Under the pieces are notes generated by a model that saw only the letters and a list, made by a program, of their open reading frames with translations, did not search any database and was not told the origin of the DNA. The position numbers were made by a program, and so were the translations under genes. Of a stretch of 64,000 nt of DNA, positions 12,401-23,510 are shown piece after piece. The stretch is taken from contig NC_080401.1 of the NCBI RefSeq assembly GCF_030265065.1, positions 23,774,501 to 23,838,500 of the forward strand. Reading direction: 5' to 3'. Positions within the stretch are counted from its first letter, which is position 1. Every line of letters begins with the position of its first letter. The DNA comes from Corythoichthys intestinalis (lineage: Eukaryota > Chordata > Actinopteri > Syngnathiformes > Syngnathidae).

Positions 12401-15182
12401 TGATGGAAAAGTGCAAGAATTTAGGATGACTGTCCATGTGTTTGGTAATTGTCCTTCCCCATCAGTCGCCATCTTTGGACTGAAAAGAACAGCCATAGAA
12501 GGAGAAATGGAATTTGGCAGTGACGCAAAAGAATTCATTGAACGGCACTTCTATGTAGATGATGGGCTAAAGTCATTCTCTTCCATAGAGCAGGCCATTG
12601 ATGTTCTTAGTAGGGCACAGAAGATGCTGGCTCAGTGTAACATACGCCTGCACAAAATCTCATCCAATTGTCCTCTCATAACAGGAGCCTTTCCAACCGA
12701 AGATCGTGCTGTAGGCATGCAAGGTCTTGACATTGGGCAGACTACCCCACCAATGCAGCGCAGTTTGGGCTTAGGATGGGAGCTGTTGACTGACCAATTC
12801 AAGTTCCAAGTAAGAGTAAATGAAAGGCCGTTCACAAAAAGGGGAGTTCTGTCAGTTATCAACAGTGTGTTCGACCCACTTGGTTTTGCTATTCCAGTAA
12901 TCGTAGGGGGTAGAACCATACTCAGAGACATTTCCACAAATGTTTCAGAGTGGGACACTGAACTGCCAAAAGACAAATTAGAACAGTGGCAAAAGTGGAA
13001 AAGTTCCCTCGGACACCTACAACATCTTGAAATTCCCAGAATGTACACTTCAATACCGCTGTCTGCAGCCCAAAGAATAGAGATTGACGTTTTTTGTGAT
13101 GCTTCCACAAAAGCCGTAGGTGCGGTAGCCTACCTCAAACTCACAAATGAGGACGGACACAGCGAAGTGGGATTCCTCCTCGGCAAAGCACGTTTAGCTC
13201 CTAAACCAGACATCACCATACCCCGACTTGAACTCTGTGCAGCAGTCCTGGCCGTGGAAGTAGCAGAGTTGGTTCTAGAGGAGCTGGATGTCACAGTCGA
13301 TCAGGTGAATCTTTACACAGACTCAAAGGTAGTGCTTGGGTACATCTCAAACACCAAGAGACGCTTTCACGTTTATGTGCACAACAGAGTCGAACGCATC
13401 AGGCGCTTTGCACAAACTCACCAGTGGCATTACGTGCCCACACACTTAAATCCGGCAGACCATGCCACACGAGCGTTGCCCGCTGAGCAGCTCTCCAGCT
13501 CCACCTGGCTCAGAGGCCCAGCTTTCCTCTCCAGGTTGGACCAAAGTCAAGTTCGAAGTCAAACCTTCGATCTCATAGACCCAGAGACTGACTGTGAGTT
13601 GCGTCCTGAGGTAACAACTTGCACTACCACCCTATCAAAAGGCCAGTTTAATAGTGCCAGATTTGAAAGGTTTTCAAGTTGGAAGGTGCTGCAAAAGGCT
13701 ATTGCAAAACTCCAACATATAGCTCAATCATTCAAGAACAACTCTGAGGTTTCCTGTCGTGGCTGGCACAACTGCAACAAACATTTAACTGAAAAGTCAC
13801 TGCAACTAGCCAAGACCACGATCATTCGCACCGTTCAAAGAGAGGTCTTCGCAGAAGATATTGGATGCATTGAAAAAGGCACAGCTTTAAAAAACTCAAG
13901 TCCACTCAGCAAACTGAATCCATTTGTTGACACGCAAGGGCTCCTTAAAGTTGGAGGCCGACTAAAGAAAGCACAGTTGTCTGCAGAAGAAACCAATCCC
14001 ATACTCGTCCCTGGAAAGCATCATCTTGCTCAGCTCATAATAAGACACTTTCACGAAAAATTATGTCACCAGGGAAGGCATTTCACGGAGGGAGCAGTCA
14101 GAGCAGGGGGCTTTTGGATTGTGGGAGGAAAAAGAGCAGTAAGCAGTGTGATTTTCAAGTGCATCACATGCCGCAAATTAAGGGGCAGGCAACCTGAACA
14201 GATCATGGCTGAGCTACCTGAAGACAGGCTGTCCACGGACCCTCCTTTCACAAATGTAGGCCTTGATGTGTTCGGTCCCTGGTCCGTTACAGTGAGAAAA
14301 ACGCGTGGTGCTAATGCAGATGCTAAAAGATGGGCAGTCATATTCACCTGCATGAGTACACGTGCAATTCATATTGAAGTGATTGAGTCAATGGACACAT
14401 CGTCATTCATTAATGCACTGCGTCGTTTCTTTGCCATCCGAGGTGGTGCCAAACTCTTGAGATCTGATTGTGGGACAAATTTTGTGAGTGCCTGCAAAGA
14501 GCTCCAAATAGACAAACTAGGCTGTCACAATGACAAAATAGGCACATTCTTGAAAGACAGTGCGTGCAAATGGCAGTTTAATCCTCCACATGCATCCCAT
14601 ATGGCTGGTTCCTGGGAACGCATGATCGGCGTCACCCGAAAAATCCTCAATGCAATGCTCCTTGAACATCCATATGGGAAGCTCACACATGAAGTACTCG
14701 TAACATTGTTAGCTGAAGTTACCGCAATTGTAAATGCCCGTCCGCTAACAGCCGTTTCTACAGATCCCGAAAACCCAGTCATTCTTACTCCTGCGATGCT
14801 ACTCACGCAAAAGGTTGGCACACCACCGATTCCACCAGGGCAGTTTCAGACCAGTGACCTATTCAAAGCCCAATGGAAGCGCGTGCAGTACTTAGCTAAT
14901 GTTTTCTGGAGTCGTTGGCAGAAAGAATACATCGCAGGCTTGCAGGTTCGTCGCAAGTGGAAAATAAAAAAGCCGAACCTTCAAATGGGCGACGTTGTTT
15001 TAATGAGGGAGTCTCTGGAACATAGGAATAATTGGCCACTCGGACTGATCACAAAATCTTTCCCAAGTGAGGACGGTAATGTCAGAAAAGTTGAGGTTAA
15101 GATTTGCCGAAACGGCGAGAATAGGTTTTACATTCGCCCAATTCGTGAAGTTGTGCTTTTGATGTCTAAGGATAGCATGTAA
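9486..15182 (+). CDS. BEL/Pao gag-pol polyprotein
   Basis: A single frame encodes gag and pol. The frame is open from 9288 inside the LTR, but the likely start is MSQQEVSPP at 9486, giving about 1,898 residues. Order of parts: Ala/Glu-rich coiled region; a DUF1759-like gag core (LPYGLQESW); Cys/His knuckles (CFKCCASTNHRARDC, CSECDSDAH); an aspartic protease with the DDQSNSS motif; reverse transcriptase with FYVDDGLKS; Pao-type RNase H (DVFCDASTKAVGAVAYL); an HHCC integrase zinc motif; the integrase core (GLDVFGPW, LRSDCGTNF, GSWERMIG); and the DUF5641-type C-terminus. This order is diagnostic of BEL/Pao. It lies between identical LTRs, so it is a recent copy. Confidence 0.93.
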   Translation: MSQQEVSPPISQVVTRSEASHSHSSRRSRTSQAAAQARADAEAAYARARYAKRQIDMEVEKARIEATLHALKTEGEAEAALAAAKVWEATFEEEERAKVDLSEQGVFSKTPPSIRRAQEYVHAHFDDQRVQADGTQTPNTEHLVRHNDSQQPENSPKSAGAFPHVRHIDIADEEHLQSHRARTDISHQPTPSATPQSELSNLAAYLARRDLLTSGFKVFDNRPESYLSWKSMFCNATEGLNLKPSEELDLLTKWLGGESLQHAQRIRAVHVSNPQAGLQRLWQRLDKTYGSPEVIESSLFQRLQTFPRISNKDTHLLQELADLLLELSYAKSESYLPGLSFLDTPRGINPIVEKLPYGLQESWVTQGTKYKRENGAVYPPFSYFVRFVNDYAEMRTDPSFMLQCSNVINPRVGKTSVRRDKYRVPLAVNKIEISPAKLTALDPDKQCPIHQKPHSLVKCRGFRMKTLDERKNILKEHAICFKCCASTNHRARDCKAIIQCSECDSDAHVSAMHVGPPPWTPQDFNPPTQSHGGESEGPNPVNTASCTEVCGQGVKGKSCSKICLVNVYRRTSPEKKKRVYAMLDDQSNSSLARSAFFDMFNVQGTIFPYTMRTCAGLSETQGRKADGFVVEDVDGKVSMMLPTITECDQIPDNRDEIPSPEVAAAHPHLRSIASQIPPLDPSADILLLLGRDIIQAHKVRGQVNGPNNAPHAQRLDLGWVVIGDVCLSGAHKPTLNSFKTNVLNSGRPTFLSPCENTIVIKEKYTKNDPLNTQAELGQHIFQQTTNDDKVALSAEDALFLDIMHNNFAKDEANNWVAPLPFRSPRRRLPDNREQAYNRLMSLRKTLRRKPEMRAHYAEFMEKIFSKGHAEPAPALAPDQECWYLPSFGVYHPQKPEKIRVVFDSSAQLDNVSLNDVLLKGPDLNNTLVGVLMRFRSDPYAVMADVEHMFHNFVVREDHRNYLRFLWFQNHDLDGKVQEFRMTVHVFGNCPSPSVAIFGLKRTAIEGEMEFGSDAKEFIERHFYVDDGLKSFSSIEQAIDVLSRAQKMLAQCNIRLHKISSNCPLITGAFPTEDRAVGMQGLDIGQTTPPMQRSLGLGWELLTDQFKFQVRVNERPFTKRGVLSVINSVFDPLGFAIPVIVGGRTILRDISTNVSEWDTELPKDKLEQWQKWKSSLGHLQHLEIPRMYTSIPLSAAQRIEIDVFCDASTKAVGAVAYLKLTNEDGHSEVGFLLGKARLAPKPDITIPRLELCAAVLAVEVAELVLEELDVTVDQVNLYTDSKVVLGYISNTKRRFHVYVHNRVERIRRFAQTHQWHYVPTHLNPADHATRALPAEQLSSSTWLRGPAFLSRLDQSQVRSQTFDLIDPETDCELRPEVTTCTTTLSKGQFNSARFERFSSWKVLQKAIAKLQHIAQSFKNNSEVSCRGWHNCNKHLTEKSLQLAKTTIIRTVQREVFAEDIGCIEKGTALKNSSPLSKLNPFVDTQGLLKVGGRLKKAQLSAEETNPILVPGKHHLAQLIIRHFHEKLCHQGRHFTEGAVRAGGFWIVGGKRAVSSVIFKCITCRKLRGRQPEQIMAELPEDRLSTDPPFTNVGLDVFGPWSVTVRKTRGANADAKRWAVIFTCMSTRAIHIEVIESMDTSSFINALRRFFAIRGGAKLLRSDCGTNFVSACKELQIDKLGCHNDKIGTFLKDSACKWQFNPPHASHMAGSWERMIGVTRKILNAMLLEHPYGKLTHEVLVTLLAEVTAIVNARPLTAVSTDPENPVILTPAMLLTQKVGTPPIPPGQFQTSDLFKAQWKRVQYLANVFWSRWQKEYIAGLQVRRKWKIKKPNLQMGDVVLMRESLEHRNNWPLGLITKSFPSEDGNVRKVEVKICRNGENRFYIRPIREVVLLMSKDSM

Positions 15183-15245
15183 AACGAGTTGTTGTGTATC
15201 GTTCATTAGTGAAGAGCTGACATCTTGCAGATGTCAGGCGGGGAG

Positions 15246-15790
15246 TGTTATGTCCTCTGGTCTTATGTTGACTACTTTTTGGGTTTAATTTCTTTCTAAG
15301 ATTGTACATTGTTCATCCGTCCACAGGATGTCGCTATTCTAACTCAGAATCTTAAGTTTTTCTTTGGTATTGCTGTTTGCGCTCGGCTTCCCCTAGTGGC
15401 GACTTGCTGTAAGCAGCAGGCAGAAAGAACTTTTTATTTCAGTTGGAAAAGAGGCCTTGAGGTGTTAAGACGTTACACACCTCCTCTGCACCATACATCG
15501 TTGGGAACCCTTGACAAAACAAAATCTGTAAGTTTGTACGTTTTAACAATGGGTTAGATGTAATTTTGGTGTGTCTATTCTGTTATTTTGTTATTGTATA
15601 GAACCTTTTATTTTGTGTATAACATTTGTGTTTTATGTATGTTTCAGTTTTACCACACACACACACACACACGCGCACACGTTCACGCGAAGAAATAAAT
15701 GAGAGGAAGGAGTTTGGGCCTCCATTTTTCTTTGTCGGTTTAGCTCGCTGCCAAAGTCGAGTAGCCATACGCTCGGCTGAGGGCAGAAGA
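15246..15790 (+). repeat. 3' LTR of BEL/Pao element
   Basis: 545 bp and the same sequence as 8908-9452. It is followed by the GTACT duplication at 15791-15795, after which the fourth-level hAT resumes. Confidence 0.93.
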
Positions 15791-18655
15791 GTACTGTTCA
15801 AGCTGCAAGTCATTTGTGCTACAATGACATGTTTGCACAGGCATATTGATTTTGATAGTGTACATACTTGAATTCTTATTGCTTACAATACATTTTTATA
15901 AACTTAATGTTTAGACTGCATGTACAATTGTTAAATACAGTATATGAAATTGAATGCTGGTAAATAAATCAACAAGAAACAGTTAATCTGTATTTCATGC
16001 ATTGATTCAGATTTTCAAATTATATAACAGTACGCTTGGGCGAATTTATCGTCATTTATCGAGATAAATCTGCTCAATTTATCGTGATACATGTTTAAGG
16101 CCATATCGCCCAGCCCTAATCCCGATAAATCCAATAACATTTATAATAGGACCGATAATATGTACTGTGCTGGCTTTACAGTTTACACACTAGTATGGGA
16201 AATCAGTTGACCATTTGCGGGTCATTGCCCCCACCTGTTGATCTGAATAATTCACTGGATCTATTTTTTGTTACAGTAGTTTGGTTCAATCGCTTACACA
16301 TTGCGGTGTCTAGTGGTAGCATTGACAGTCATGAATGCTTTCTGTTACGTTTCCGCCTCGAAATATATGTATTTTATGTTTACTATAACATATGGATGTG
16401 CAATATATGTTTACCTCTGTGGTGAAGGGTCATATGTACAGAACTTCATAAGTTGTGTTATAGAAGCCAGCCAATGCTTTAGCTCAAGCTAGTGTGCTAT
16501 GCTATACATATAATAGTTGTGTATATAAGTGTTTGTTGTATATTGAGTATTGAATATGTGTATTTTTCTGTTGTACTTTCACAATATTAAGACGAGTGTC
16601 TTCCCATAAAAGCAAGAAAAGACCAAGCCTTGTGGTTTATGGAAGTGCGTTCATTCTTAGCTGACTGTCGGGCAGTTCAGAAGTGAAACGCACTGTTTTG
16701 TCACTGTCATTATGAAAAATCTGGTGAGATCAAAGGCAAATCTATGTTGAATCCACCACTAGTTTTTTAAATTTATTTTTCAAACCTCCAGGTGTTCAAA
16801 AACTCAGGTTATACATTTAAAAAACTATATATTTATTATCGGTTATCGATATCGGCTTTGAGAAGCAGGAAGTTATAGATATCGTTATCGGTTTCAAAAA
16901 ATGGATATTGTGCACCCCTAGAAATGATCCAAAATCGCATTTTTATTTTATTCTTTCTACGTCTTCGGGCGGAGTTGCAGTAGGAAGGAAGGATGAGGTA
17001 GAAAGTTGCTGTCGTGTGCTGATGAGCGAGGTATTACTTTTGTGGCGTTCAGTAACTGCTCGGATTTCTAGCCATCAGGTACCTTGCTGTCTGCAACAAT
17101 GTGGACCCTAGCACATCTACTGTACATCATTTGATTAGATTCGTCAAGGGTCAATATTCACAAAAGTGTCCTTTCCATTTTATCCGTATGTGACGACAGT
17201 CAACCCTCCCTCTGAGTTTTATTCCAACACATTGTCAGGTGCAGCTCGGTAGCTGGCGGCTAGAAATCTGAGCAGTTCTTGAACGCGACACGAGCAGCTA
17301 TCCTAAACGTCATCCCCAAATGAAACACCAGTCGCTTCAAAACAAGTCAATGCACTATTTTGTTCGCCTTTGTGAAAACACAGAGAAACAGGCAACTTTT
17401 TTGAGAAAAGCAAGAAAAGGTAAATGAGAAAGCCCCCAAAGCCAATTTTCATGTTGCTGAACTTGTTGCTAAATCCAAAGCACCACACTGTGGCAGAGAC
17501 CTTAAAACAAGTACTACCTGCCTGCAAAGCTATTGTCAGCGAGCTGCTCAGCCCCGATCCGGTTAAAGACACTTATTGATGAAGATACCTGTCAGGATAT
17601 CAGCTTTGGGTTCATCTAAACAGGCTCAAGTTCCACTCTGAGTAAGTATAAATATTGAGAAACTATTTTATAAATAAATATACTACACAAAGTAATTTTG
17701 GAACATTTGTGATGTGCCGCGAGATTTTTTCCCCAATGTAAAAATCTGCCGTGACTCAGAAAAGGTTGAAAAAAACCCGACGTAACTTACGCATGTTACT
17801 CACGTTCGATTGAGCAAGTACGACCACGTGATTAGGTTATGCTGGTTTAGCATGTGCATTGCAGCCGAAAACATTAAATTTATTTCCATTTATTTTATTT
17901 TTTTATTTTTGTGTAGGTGTGTGTGTGTCGTCTCCCTGTGTTTTTTTTATATGTGGTCTGTGTAAAAAAGATAATGGACCTGTTTATGACACAGCCAAAC
18001 ACAACTTTGTAATTAAGACAAAGACTAAGCGTTTACCTTTCCGCTGTTACCAAATGGACCATGAATAAGATTATTCTGTTACTTTCGTTTTGGCTGAGAT
18101 GTTTTGAACTCTGTTAAAAAACTCAAATAAAAAGATGTAACCAAACAAAAACAAAAAAGACTAGTCCTTCTAAGAAAATTTGTATATCGTGCTAAAGTTC
18201 ATTATTTTCTGTAATGTACTGATATACATTAGACTTTCATTACACACAACTGAAGTAGTTCAAGCCTTTTATTGTTTTAATGTTGATGATTTTGGCAAAA
18301 AAGTCAAGAAAAAACAAAAATCCCTATCTCAAAAAATTTGCATATTTCATCCGACCAATACAAAAAAAGTGTTTTTTTAATAAAAAAAAAGTCAACCTTC
18401 AATTAATTAATACTTGGTCAGGAATCCTTTTGCAAAAATGACTGCTTCAATATGGCGTGGCATGGAGGCAATCAGCCTGTGGCACTGCCGAGGTGTTATG
18501 GAGGCCCAGGATGGTTCGATAGCGGCCTTAAGCACATCCACAGTGTTGGGTTTGGTGTCTCTCACCTTCCTCTTCACAATATCCCACAGATTCTCTATAG
18601 GGTTCAGGTCAGGAGAGTTGGCAGACCAATGAGTACAGTAATGCCATGGTCAGTT

Positions 18656-19690
18656 AAGGCAAGGCAAGGCAAATTTATTTATATAGCACAATTCAACACA
18701 AGGCAATTCAAAGTGCTTTACATCACATGAAGATCATAAAAATCACATTTAAATCAACACAACGTAAAAACCAATACAAAAGATCACATTTAATCACAGA
18801 ATAAAAATAAATAAATAAAAATAAAACAAAAATAAAAATAAAACAAAAACTACTACTAATAATAATAATAATTGAAATCAGCAATGGAGATAAGCACAAG
18901 AGGAATAGAAAGCAGGTAGATTGAAATATATAGTCAGTTATGGATATGCAGTGCTAGAGCGTTTTTAGCCCTGATTTAAAAGAGCTAACAGTTTCAGCAT
19001 ACTTCTGACGTTCGGGTAACTTGTTCCAGAGGTGAGGAGCCTAATAACTAAATGCTGCCTCACCCTGCTTGGTTCTTGTTCTTGGAACATGCAGAAGACC
19101 GGTTCCAAACGACCTTAGGGGTCTAGATGTCTCATAGGAATCTAACAAGTCAAGCATGTATTTTGGTCCAAGGCCATTAAGTGTTTTGTGGACGAGCAGT
19201 AGTATTTTATAGTCTATCCTTTGACTCACTGGAAGCCAGTGTAGCGATTTCAAAACCGGTGTAATGTGGTCCAGCTTCCTTGTATTTGTGAGGACTCTGG
19301 CTGCAGCATTCTGTACTAGCTGCAGCTTCCTGACTGATTTTTTATCAAGACCTGTAAATATACCGTTGCAATAGTCCAATCTGCTGAAAATGAATGCATG
19401 CATGAGTTTTTCCATGTCTTGTTGAGTCAGAAGCCCCTTAATTCTGGTTATATTTTTTAGGTGGTAATAAGCGGATTTAGTGACGGACTTTAGATGGCTA
19501 TCAAATTTTAGGTCTGAGTCAATAATTACGCCAAGGTTTCTGACTTGATTTGTAGCTGTAAGTGACATTGTGCTAAGTTGGCTGCTTATCTTAGACCTTT
19601 CCTTTTTTGGCCCAAAAATGATCACCTCTGTCTTGTTGTTGTCATTTCGCTGAGTAAATGCATTTATAATCATAAGTATTTAGTATTAAG
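18656..19690 (-). mobile_element. 5'-truncated L2-like LINE
   Basis: The minus strand encodes the C-terminal part of a non-LTR reverse transcriptase (19673-19041, about 210 residues): NKTEVIIFGPKKE, NLGVIIDSDLKF, FSRLDYCNGIFTGL, VQNAAARVLTNTRK and LKSLHWLPVSQRIDYKILL. These blocks are standard for fish L2/CR1-group LINEs. The 3' end lies at the left, with the familiar ATTTATTTATATAGCAC block and a short repeating GCAAG tail at 18657-18675. It is inserted in the Tc1 transposase. Only the 3' end is present, as usual for incomplete reverse transcription. Confidence 0.8.
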
Positions 19691-20076
19691 TATTTAAGCA
19701 TTGAAATAACTTGCGTTTTTTTTCTGCCAACTTGAGATTAAATGTCACATCCACTATCCACCTGTTAGAACACACATGCAAACATAAAATATATAAATGT
19801 TTATTGAATATTCATCTTACAGTCTTGTTTAACTGAGAGAATTTGTTACAAAAGACAGGCTATAATTTGTTATCATTATGCATATATGCACCGGCGTCAC
19901 CAAACGTGATCACACAAAACGTAACCGCGCATCGCTCCTGAGTCCTCACAAATAAAACATAAAATTTAGTTTTTTTTTTTTCGGGCTCGTGCCTACAAAT
20001 AAAACATAAAATTTCGGGTTTTTTTCGGGCTGGGCAAGCAAATTAAAGGGAGTGTGTAATAGTTAATAGTTTGTAG

Positions 20077-20651
20077 TAGGGCTGCAGCTATCTATTATTT
20101 TAGTAGTCGATTAATCGATGAACTACCTAGTTAGAATAATCGAGTAATCGGATAAGGAACATAAAACATTAAAATACCTTAGCTGAGCCTCAAACGGTAT
20201 AGAAAATAAAAAAATAAATAAAAATCTAGGTACAACAAAAGAACAATTGGCTAACTTACATAGTAAAAGTCCGCTAGCTTAAATGCTATAAAAATACCAT
20301 TTTTTTCCCTTTTATACAATGCTCTAAACAAATGGTTCAGACACATATTGCTACAAAAATTGGCTAAATATACCTTTAAACTAAATTATGAATGCATGAA
20401 CAAAAACATTAGCTCAAACAAAAACTCAGCTTATGTTGGTCTTAACAGGGAGCAAATGGATTCAGCCATGTGAATGAGGCAGACTAAAGGCAGTGTATCC
20501 ACCTAAATCATTAAAACTAAAGGCAAACACTTTTAAAACAAACCATTACAACGCCACTTTAATTAAACGAATACTCGAAGCGGGAAAATTTAATTCGAAT
20601 ATTTTTTTCTAATCGAATACTCGAGTTAATCGATTAATCGTTGCAGCACTA
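20077..20651. mobile_element. 575-bp non-autonomous hAT (TAGGGCTGCAG family)
   Basis: Left TAGGGCTGCAGCTATC and right GATTAATCGTTGCAGCACTA are inverted relatives rich in ATCGATTAATCG. Flanks GTTTGTAG (20069-20076) and GTTTGAAG (20652-20659) match at seven of eight. No coding frame. Confidence 0.8.
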
Positions 20652-20859
20652 GTTTGAAGTTGTTTGTGTGTTTTGCTTTTTAAGACAGTTTACAATATTA
20701 TTTGCATGTTTTACTGTCTAAATATGTAATTTCTGTTTGTTATTCATAATGTTTTGTGTTTATCATTTAATAAACAGGTCAGTTTCTTGTTACCAACCAT
20801 TGTGTTATTCAAACTCACCTAATTCAGCTGGCAAGTTGTTATCAAGACTACTAAAACCC

Positions 20860-20999
20860 TTTTCATCATGAGTCTGACAGCTAAGTAAGGAGGGTAAATA
20901 ACTTTAATACATGCTCAGAGAGATCGGTATCGGATCGGAAGTGCAAAACAATATCGGTATCGGATCGGAAGTGCAAAAACCTGGATCGGGACATCCCTA
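20860..20999. mobile_element. Right end of a hAT (TAGGGATGTCCCGATC family)
   Basis: The sequence ends GGATCGGGACATCCCTA at 20999, with GATCGGTATCGGATCGG repeated twice just inside. This is a common fish hAT terminus. Its left end was not found. The 8 bases after it (GTTTAGGC) resemble GTTAAGGC at 18653-18660, which may be the other half of the duplication. Confidence 0.55.
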
Positions 21000-22353
21000 G
21001 TTTAGGCACTGTGAGCAGGCGCCAGGTCGTGCTGAAAAATGAAATCTTCATCTCCATAAAGCTTTTCAGCAGATGGAAGCACAAAGTGCTCCAAAATCTC
21101 CTGATAGCTAGCTGCATTGACCCTGCCCTTAATAAAACACAGTAGACCAACACCAGCAGCTGACACGGCACCCCAGACCATCACTGACTGTGGATACTTG
21201 ACACTGAACTTTAGGCATTTTGGCATTTCCTTCTCCCCAGTCTTCCTCCAAAATGACATGCAAAATTTGCTTTCATCTGAAAAAAGTACTTTGGACCACT
21301 GAGCATGAGCAACAGTCCAGTGCTGCTTCTCTGTAGCCCAGGCCAGGCACTTCTGCCGCTGTTTCAGGTTCAAAAGTGGCTTGACCTAGGAAATGTGGCA
21401 CCTGTAGCCCATTTCCAGCACACGCCTGTGCACGGTGGCTCTGGATGGTTCTACTCCAGACTCAGTCCACTGTTTCTGCAGGTCCCCTAAGGTCTGGAAT
21501 CGGCCCTTCTCCACAATCTTTCTCAGGGTGCGGTCACCTCTTCTGATTTTGCAGCGTTTCCTGACACACTTTTTCCTTCCCACAGAGGTGCCTTGATACA
21601 GCACTCTAGGAATAGCCTATTCGCTCAGAAATGTCTTTCTGTGTGTTAGCCCCTTGCTTGAGGGTGTCAATGATGGCCTCCTGGACAGCATTCAGGTCGG
21701 CGGTCTTGCCCATGATTGCGGTTTTGAGTAATGAACCAGGCTGGGAATTTTAAAAGCCTCAGGAATCTTTCGCAGGGGTTGAGTTAATTTTCTGATTCAG
21801 ATGATTAGGTTAGTAGTTTCTTGAGAGTACCTTTTCATGATATGCAAATTTTTTGAGATAAGGACTTTTTTGCCAAAATCATCAATATTAAAACAATAAA
21901 AGGCTTGAACTACTTCAGTTGTGTGTAATTGATCTAAAATGTATGAAAGTCTAATATTTATCAGTACATTACAGAAAATAATGAACTTTATCACAAAATG
22001 CTGAATTTTTTGAGAAGGACCAGTATAATAATCACACATCCTGTGATAGGACTATTGCGCATGCGCACATTGCAATGGCCATATTTAAACGATATAATGT
22101 GCAGGGCTAGTCCATGACTGCACTAATCTTACTTTATTTTACAACATAATATGTATATAAATATAGTATCATACTATAATATTAATGCTACATATTTTTA
22201 ATATGTAGTTTTTTTATAGAATTGTTTTGAATCATGTTGGAAAGGTGAAGTCACAGTGTTATGAATTTGTTTACATTCCATTCTTTTGTATTACTTAATG
22301 CCATCAGCATTTGACCCCGTTGTGATTTACTATTGTTACTTATGTGTTTATTT

Positions 22354-23510
22354 TAGAGCTGAAACGAATACTCAAGTAACTTCAGTTTAAAAATTGATCT
22401 GAGTAATTTTATTCACCTCCAGGAATCGTTTAATTTTGCCAGCTCTAAACATCGTGTTTTGCCCGGACTACTTTTAATGCGGGACAACGCCCTGATGTCA
22501 CGTCTGTAGAGGAAAAAGCAGTAATACCCGATTGCAGCCGACAGCCACAACAAACTATGCCAACGTTTCTACAAACTACGCCCGCATGATGCTACGGTGG
22601 TAGCAGGTAGCGTCTGATACGTCTCATAGATATCACATGTGCATGGAACTAGATGCGACTGAGTATCGGCGGCGTTAGCAGATGTATAATCAACTTGATG
22701 CGAAATGATAGACTTGCCAGCGTTAGTAAACAACCGCCATCTTAAAGCAGTACTTCTCAGCGCTAATAAATAAGATCAACAGAATAACATTACTGTACCT
22801 TGCTAACGTAACGTTAGCCCTGCAGAAGGCTAGGTTTCTATTAATTATAACCACTGTCGATGCGTGGCTGAAGTGTCTTAAATACAGGCTTTATTTAATC
22901 TGTAAAAACACTGCGCTGTAGAGTGACGAGGGTGTAAAATAAAAACATAATAACGCTAAATGTCAGTTTTAGCTCAGTAGTCATTGCTGAATAAAACACC
23001 TAGTAGCACTGGTGCCTAATGTGCTCCAATACAGCAGGTATTATACATTTATTTCGAACACTGCAAAAACTCACAATCTCATCAGGATTTTCAATTTAAA
23101 CTGATTTAAAACTTAACTAGAACTTAAAAATAGCTCGACACAAATGAAAATTCAATTGAAACACGTGGGAAACACTTAACTTTTAAGTGATGTGTGTTAT
23201 CAAGCTTAATGACATTTTAGGTAAGAAATACGTTTTTTAGAAGATCTAGAACTTTTTTGAGTGAAAGCCGTGTTTTTGTTTTTCTAGTCACATCTGAGAT
23301 GCAATTGTTGACTGTTTTCAGCAATGTACATGGAAAATAAAGACATTAATAGTCTGAAAATGGTTCAATATTAGGTGAAATATTTTGCTTTCTCATGTTT
23401 ATTTGTAATTGGTTTTTACCCAAAAAAAAGTTTTATCTAATTACTCGATTAATCAATAACATTTTCAGTCAAATACTCGATTACTAAAATATTCGATAGC
23501 TGCAGCCCAA
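22354..23510. mobile_element. Non-autonomous hAT (TAGAGCTGAAACG family), older copy
   Basis: Begins TAGAGCTGAAACGAATACTC and ends ATTCGATAGCTGCAGCCCAA. Flanks GTTTATTT (22346-22353) and CTTTATTT (23511-23518) match at seven of eight. It is the same family as the self-nested pair at 27923-30415 but more diverged. No transposase frame. Confidence 0.8.

Larger units (their letters stand above)
8908..15790 (+). mobile_element. BEL/Pao LTR retrotransposon, looks whole and very young
   Basis: Two direct 545-bp LTRs (8908-9452 and 15246-15790), identical by eye, flanked by an exact 5-bp duplication GTACT (8903-8907, 15791-15795). A G-rich polypurine-like tract (AGGCGGGGAG) ends at 15245, immediately before the 3' LTR. 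Between the LTRs is one long gag-pol frame with the BEL/Pao domain order. It looks whole, with no breaks seen. Identical LTRs imply a very recent insertion. No envelope gene is evident. Confidence 0.95.
6334..16118. mobile_element. Fourth-level hAT (TAGGGCAGGGCGGTA family), with transposase relic
   Basis: Left end TAGGGCAGGGCGGTAAACCG at 6334 and right end CATATCGCCCAGCCCTA at 16118 are inverted relatives, with an exact 8-bp duplication ATCCCGAT on both sides (6326-6333, 16119-16126). Without the BEL/Pao insertion it would be about 2.9 kb. It holds a hAT transposase relic at 6785-6911, a GCTAGC/GTTAGC-rich stretch (6560-6780) and a 160-bp tandem repeat (8064-8545). The exact duplication makes it younger than the three hAT levels around it. 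Confidence 0.85.
6279..16920. mobile_element. Third-level hAT (TAGGGGTGCAC family)
   Basis: Left end TACTGGTGCACGAAAATTAT at 6279. Right end ATATTGTGCACCCCTA closes at 16920. Flanks GAAATTAT (6271-6278) and GAAATGAT (16921-16928) match at seven of eight positions. Both ends carry ATCGG-rich subterminal sequence. Own sequence: about 6279-6333 and 16119-16920. No intact frame. Confidence 0.7.
6211..17779. mobile_element. Second-level hAT (CAGTGTTTTTTAACC family)
   Basis: Left end CAGTGTTTTTTAACCGGTAT at 6211. The right end reads GTGACTCAGAAAAGGTTGAA and closes at 17779; its complement CGGGTTTTTTTCAACC matches the left end. Flanks ACCTAACT (6203-6210) and ACGTAACT (17780-17787) differ at one base. 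The element's own sequence is about 6211-6278 and 16929-17779. The 17.1-17.7 kb part shows no coding frame I can assign. Confidence 0.7.
18407..21713 (-). pseudogene. Tc1 transposase, split and frameshifted
   Basis: The start MGKTADLNAVQEAIIDTLKQ is at 21713. Then come the paired helix-turn-helix region (KIRRGDRTLRKIVEKGRFQT, ESGVEPSRATVHRRV), the first catalytic Asp (VLFSDESKF, about 21290) and the second (FQHDLAPAHSA, about 21010). The C-terminal part lies at 18407-18655, on the far side of the insertion, with [18 protein letters not shown] (third catalytic residue, Glu) and the stop after FLTKY. The domain is the usual DD34E Tc1 type. At least one frameshift lies between the helix-turn-helix part and the catalytic part, and about 2.3 kb of later insertions separate the second Asp from the Glu. 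It is dead. Confidence 0.8.
18161..22023 (-). mobile_element. Tc1-like element interrupted by LINE and hAT insertions
   Basis: The ends are inverted relatives: CTAGTCCTTCT on the left, CTGGTCCTTCTCAAAAAATT (complement) on the right. Long shared subterminal sequence includes AAAGTTCATTATTTTCTGTA and TAGACTTTCAT. TA follows the right end; the left flank now reads GA. A Tc1 transposase is encoded on the minus strand and is split by inserted DNA between about 18658 and 20999. Confidence 0.85.
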
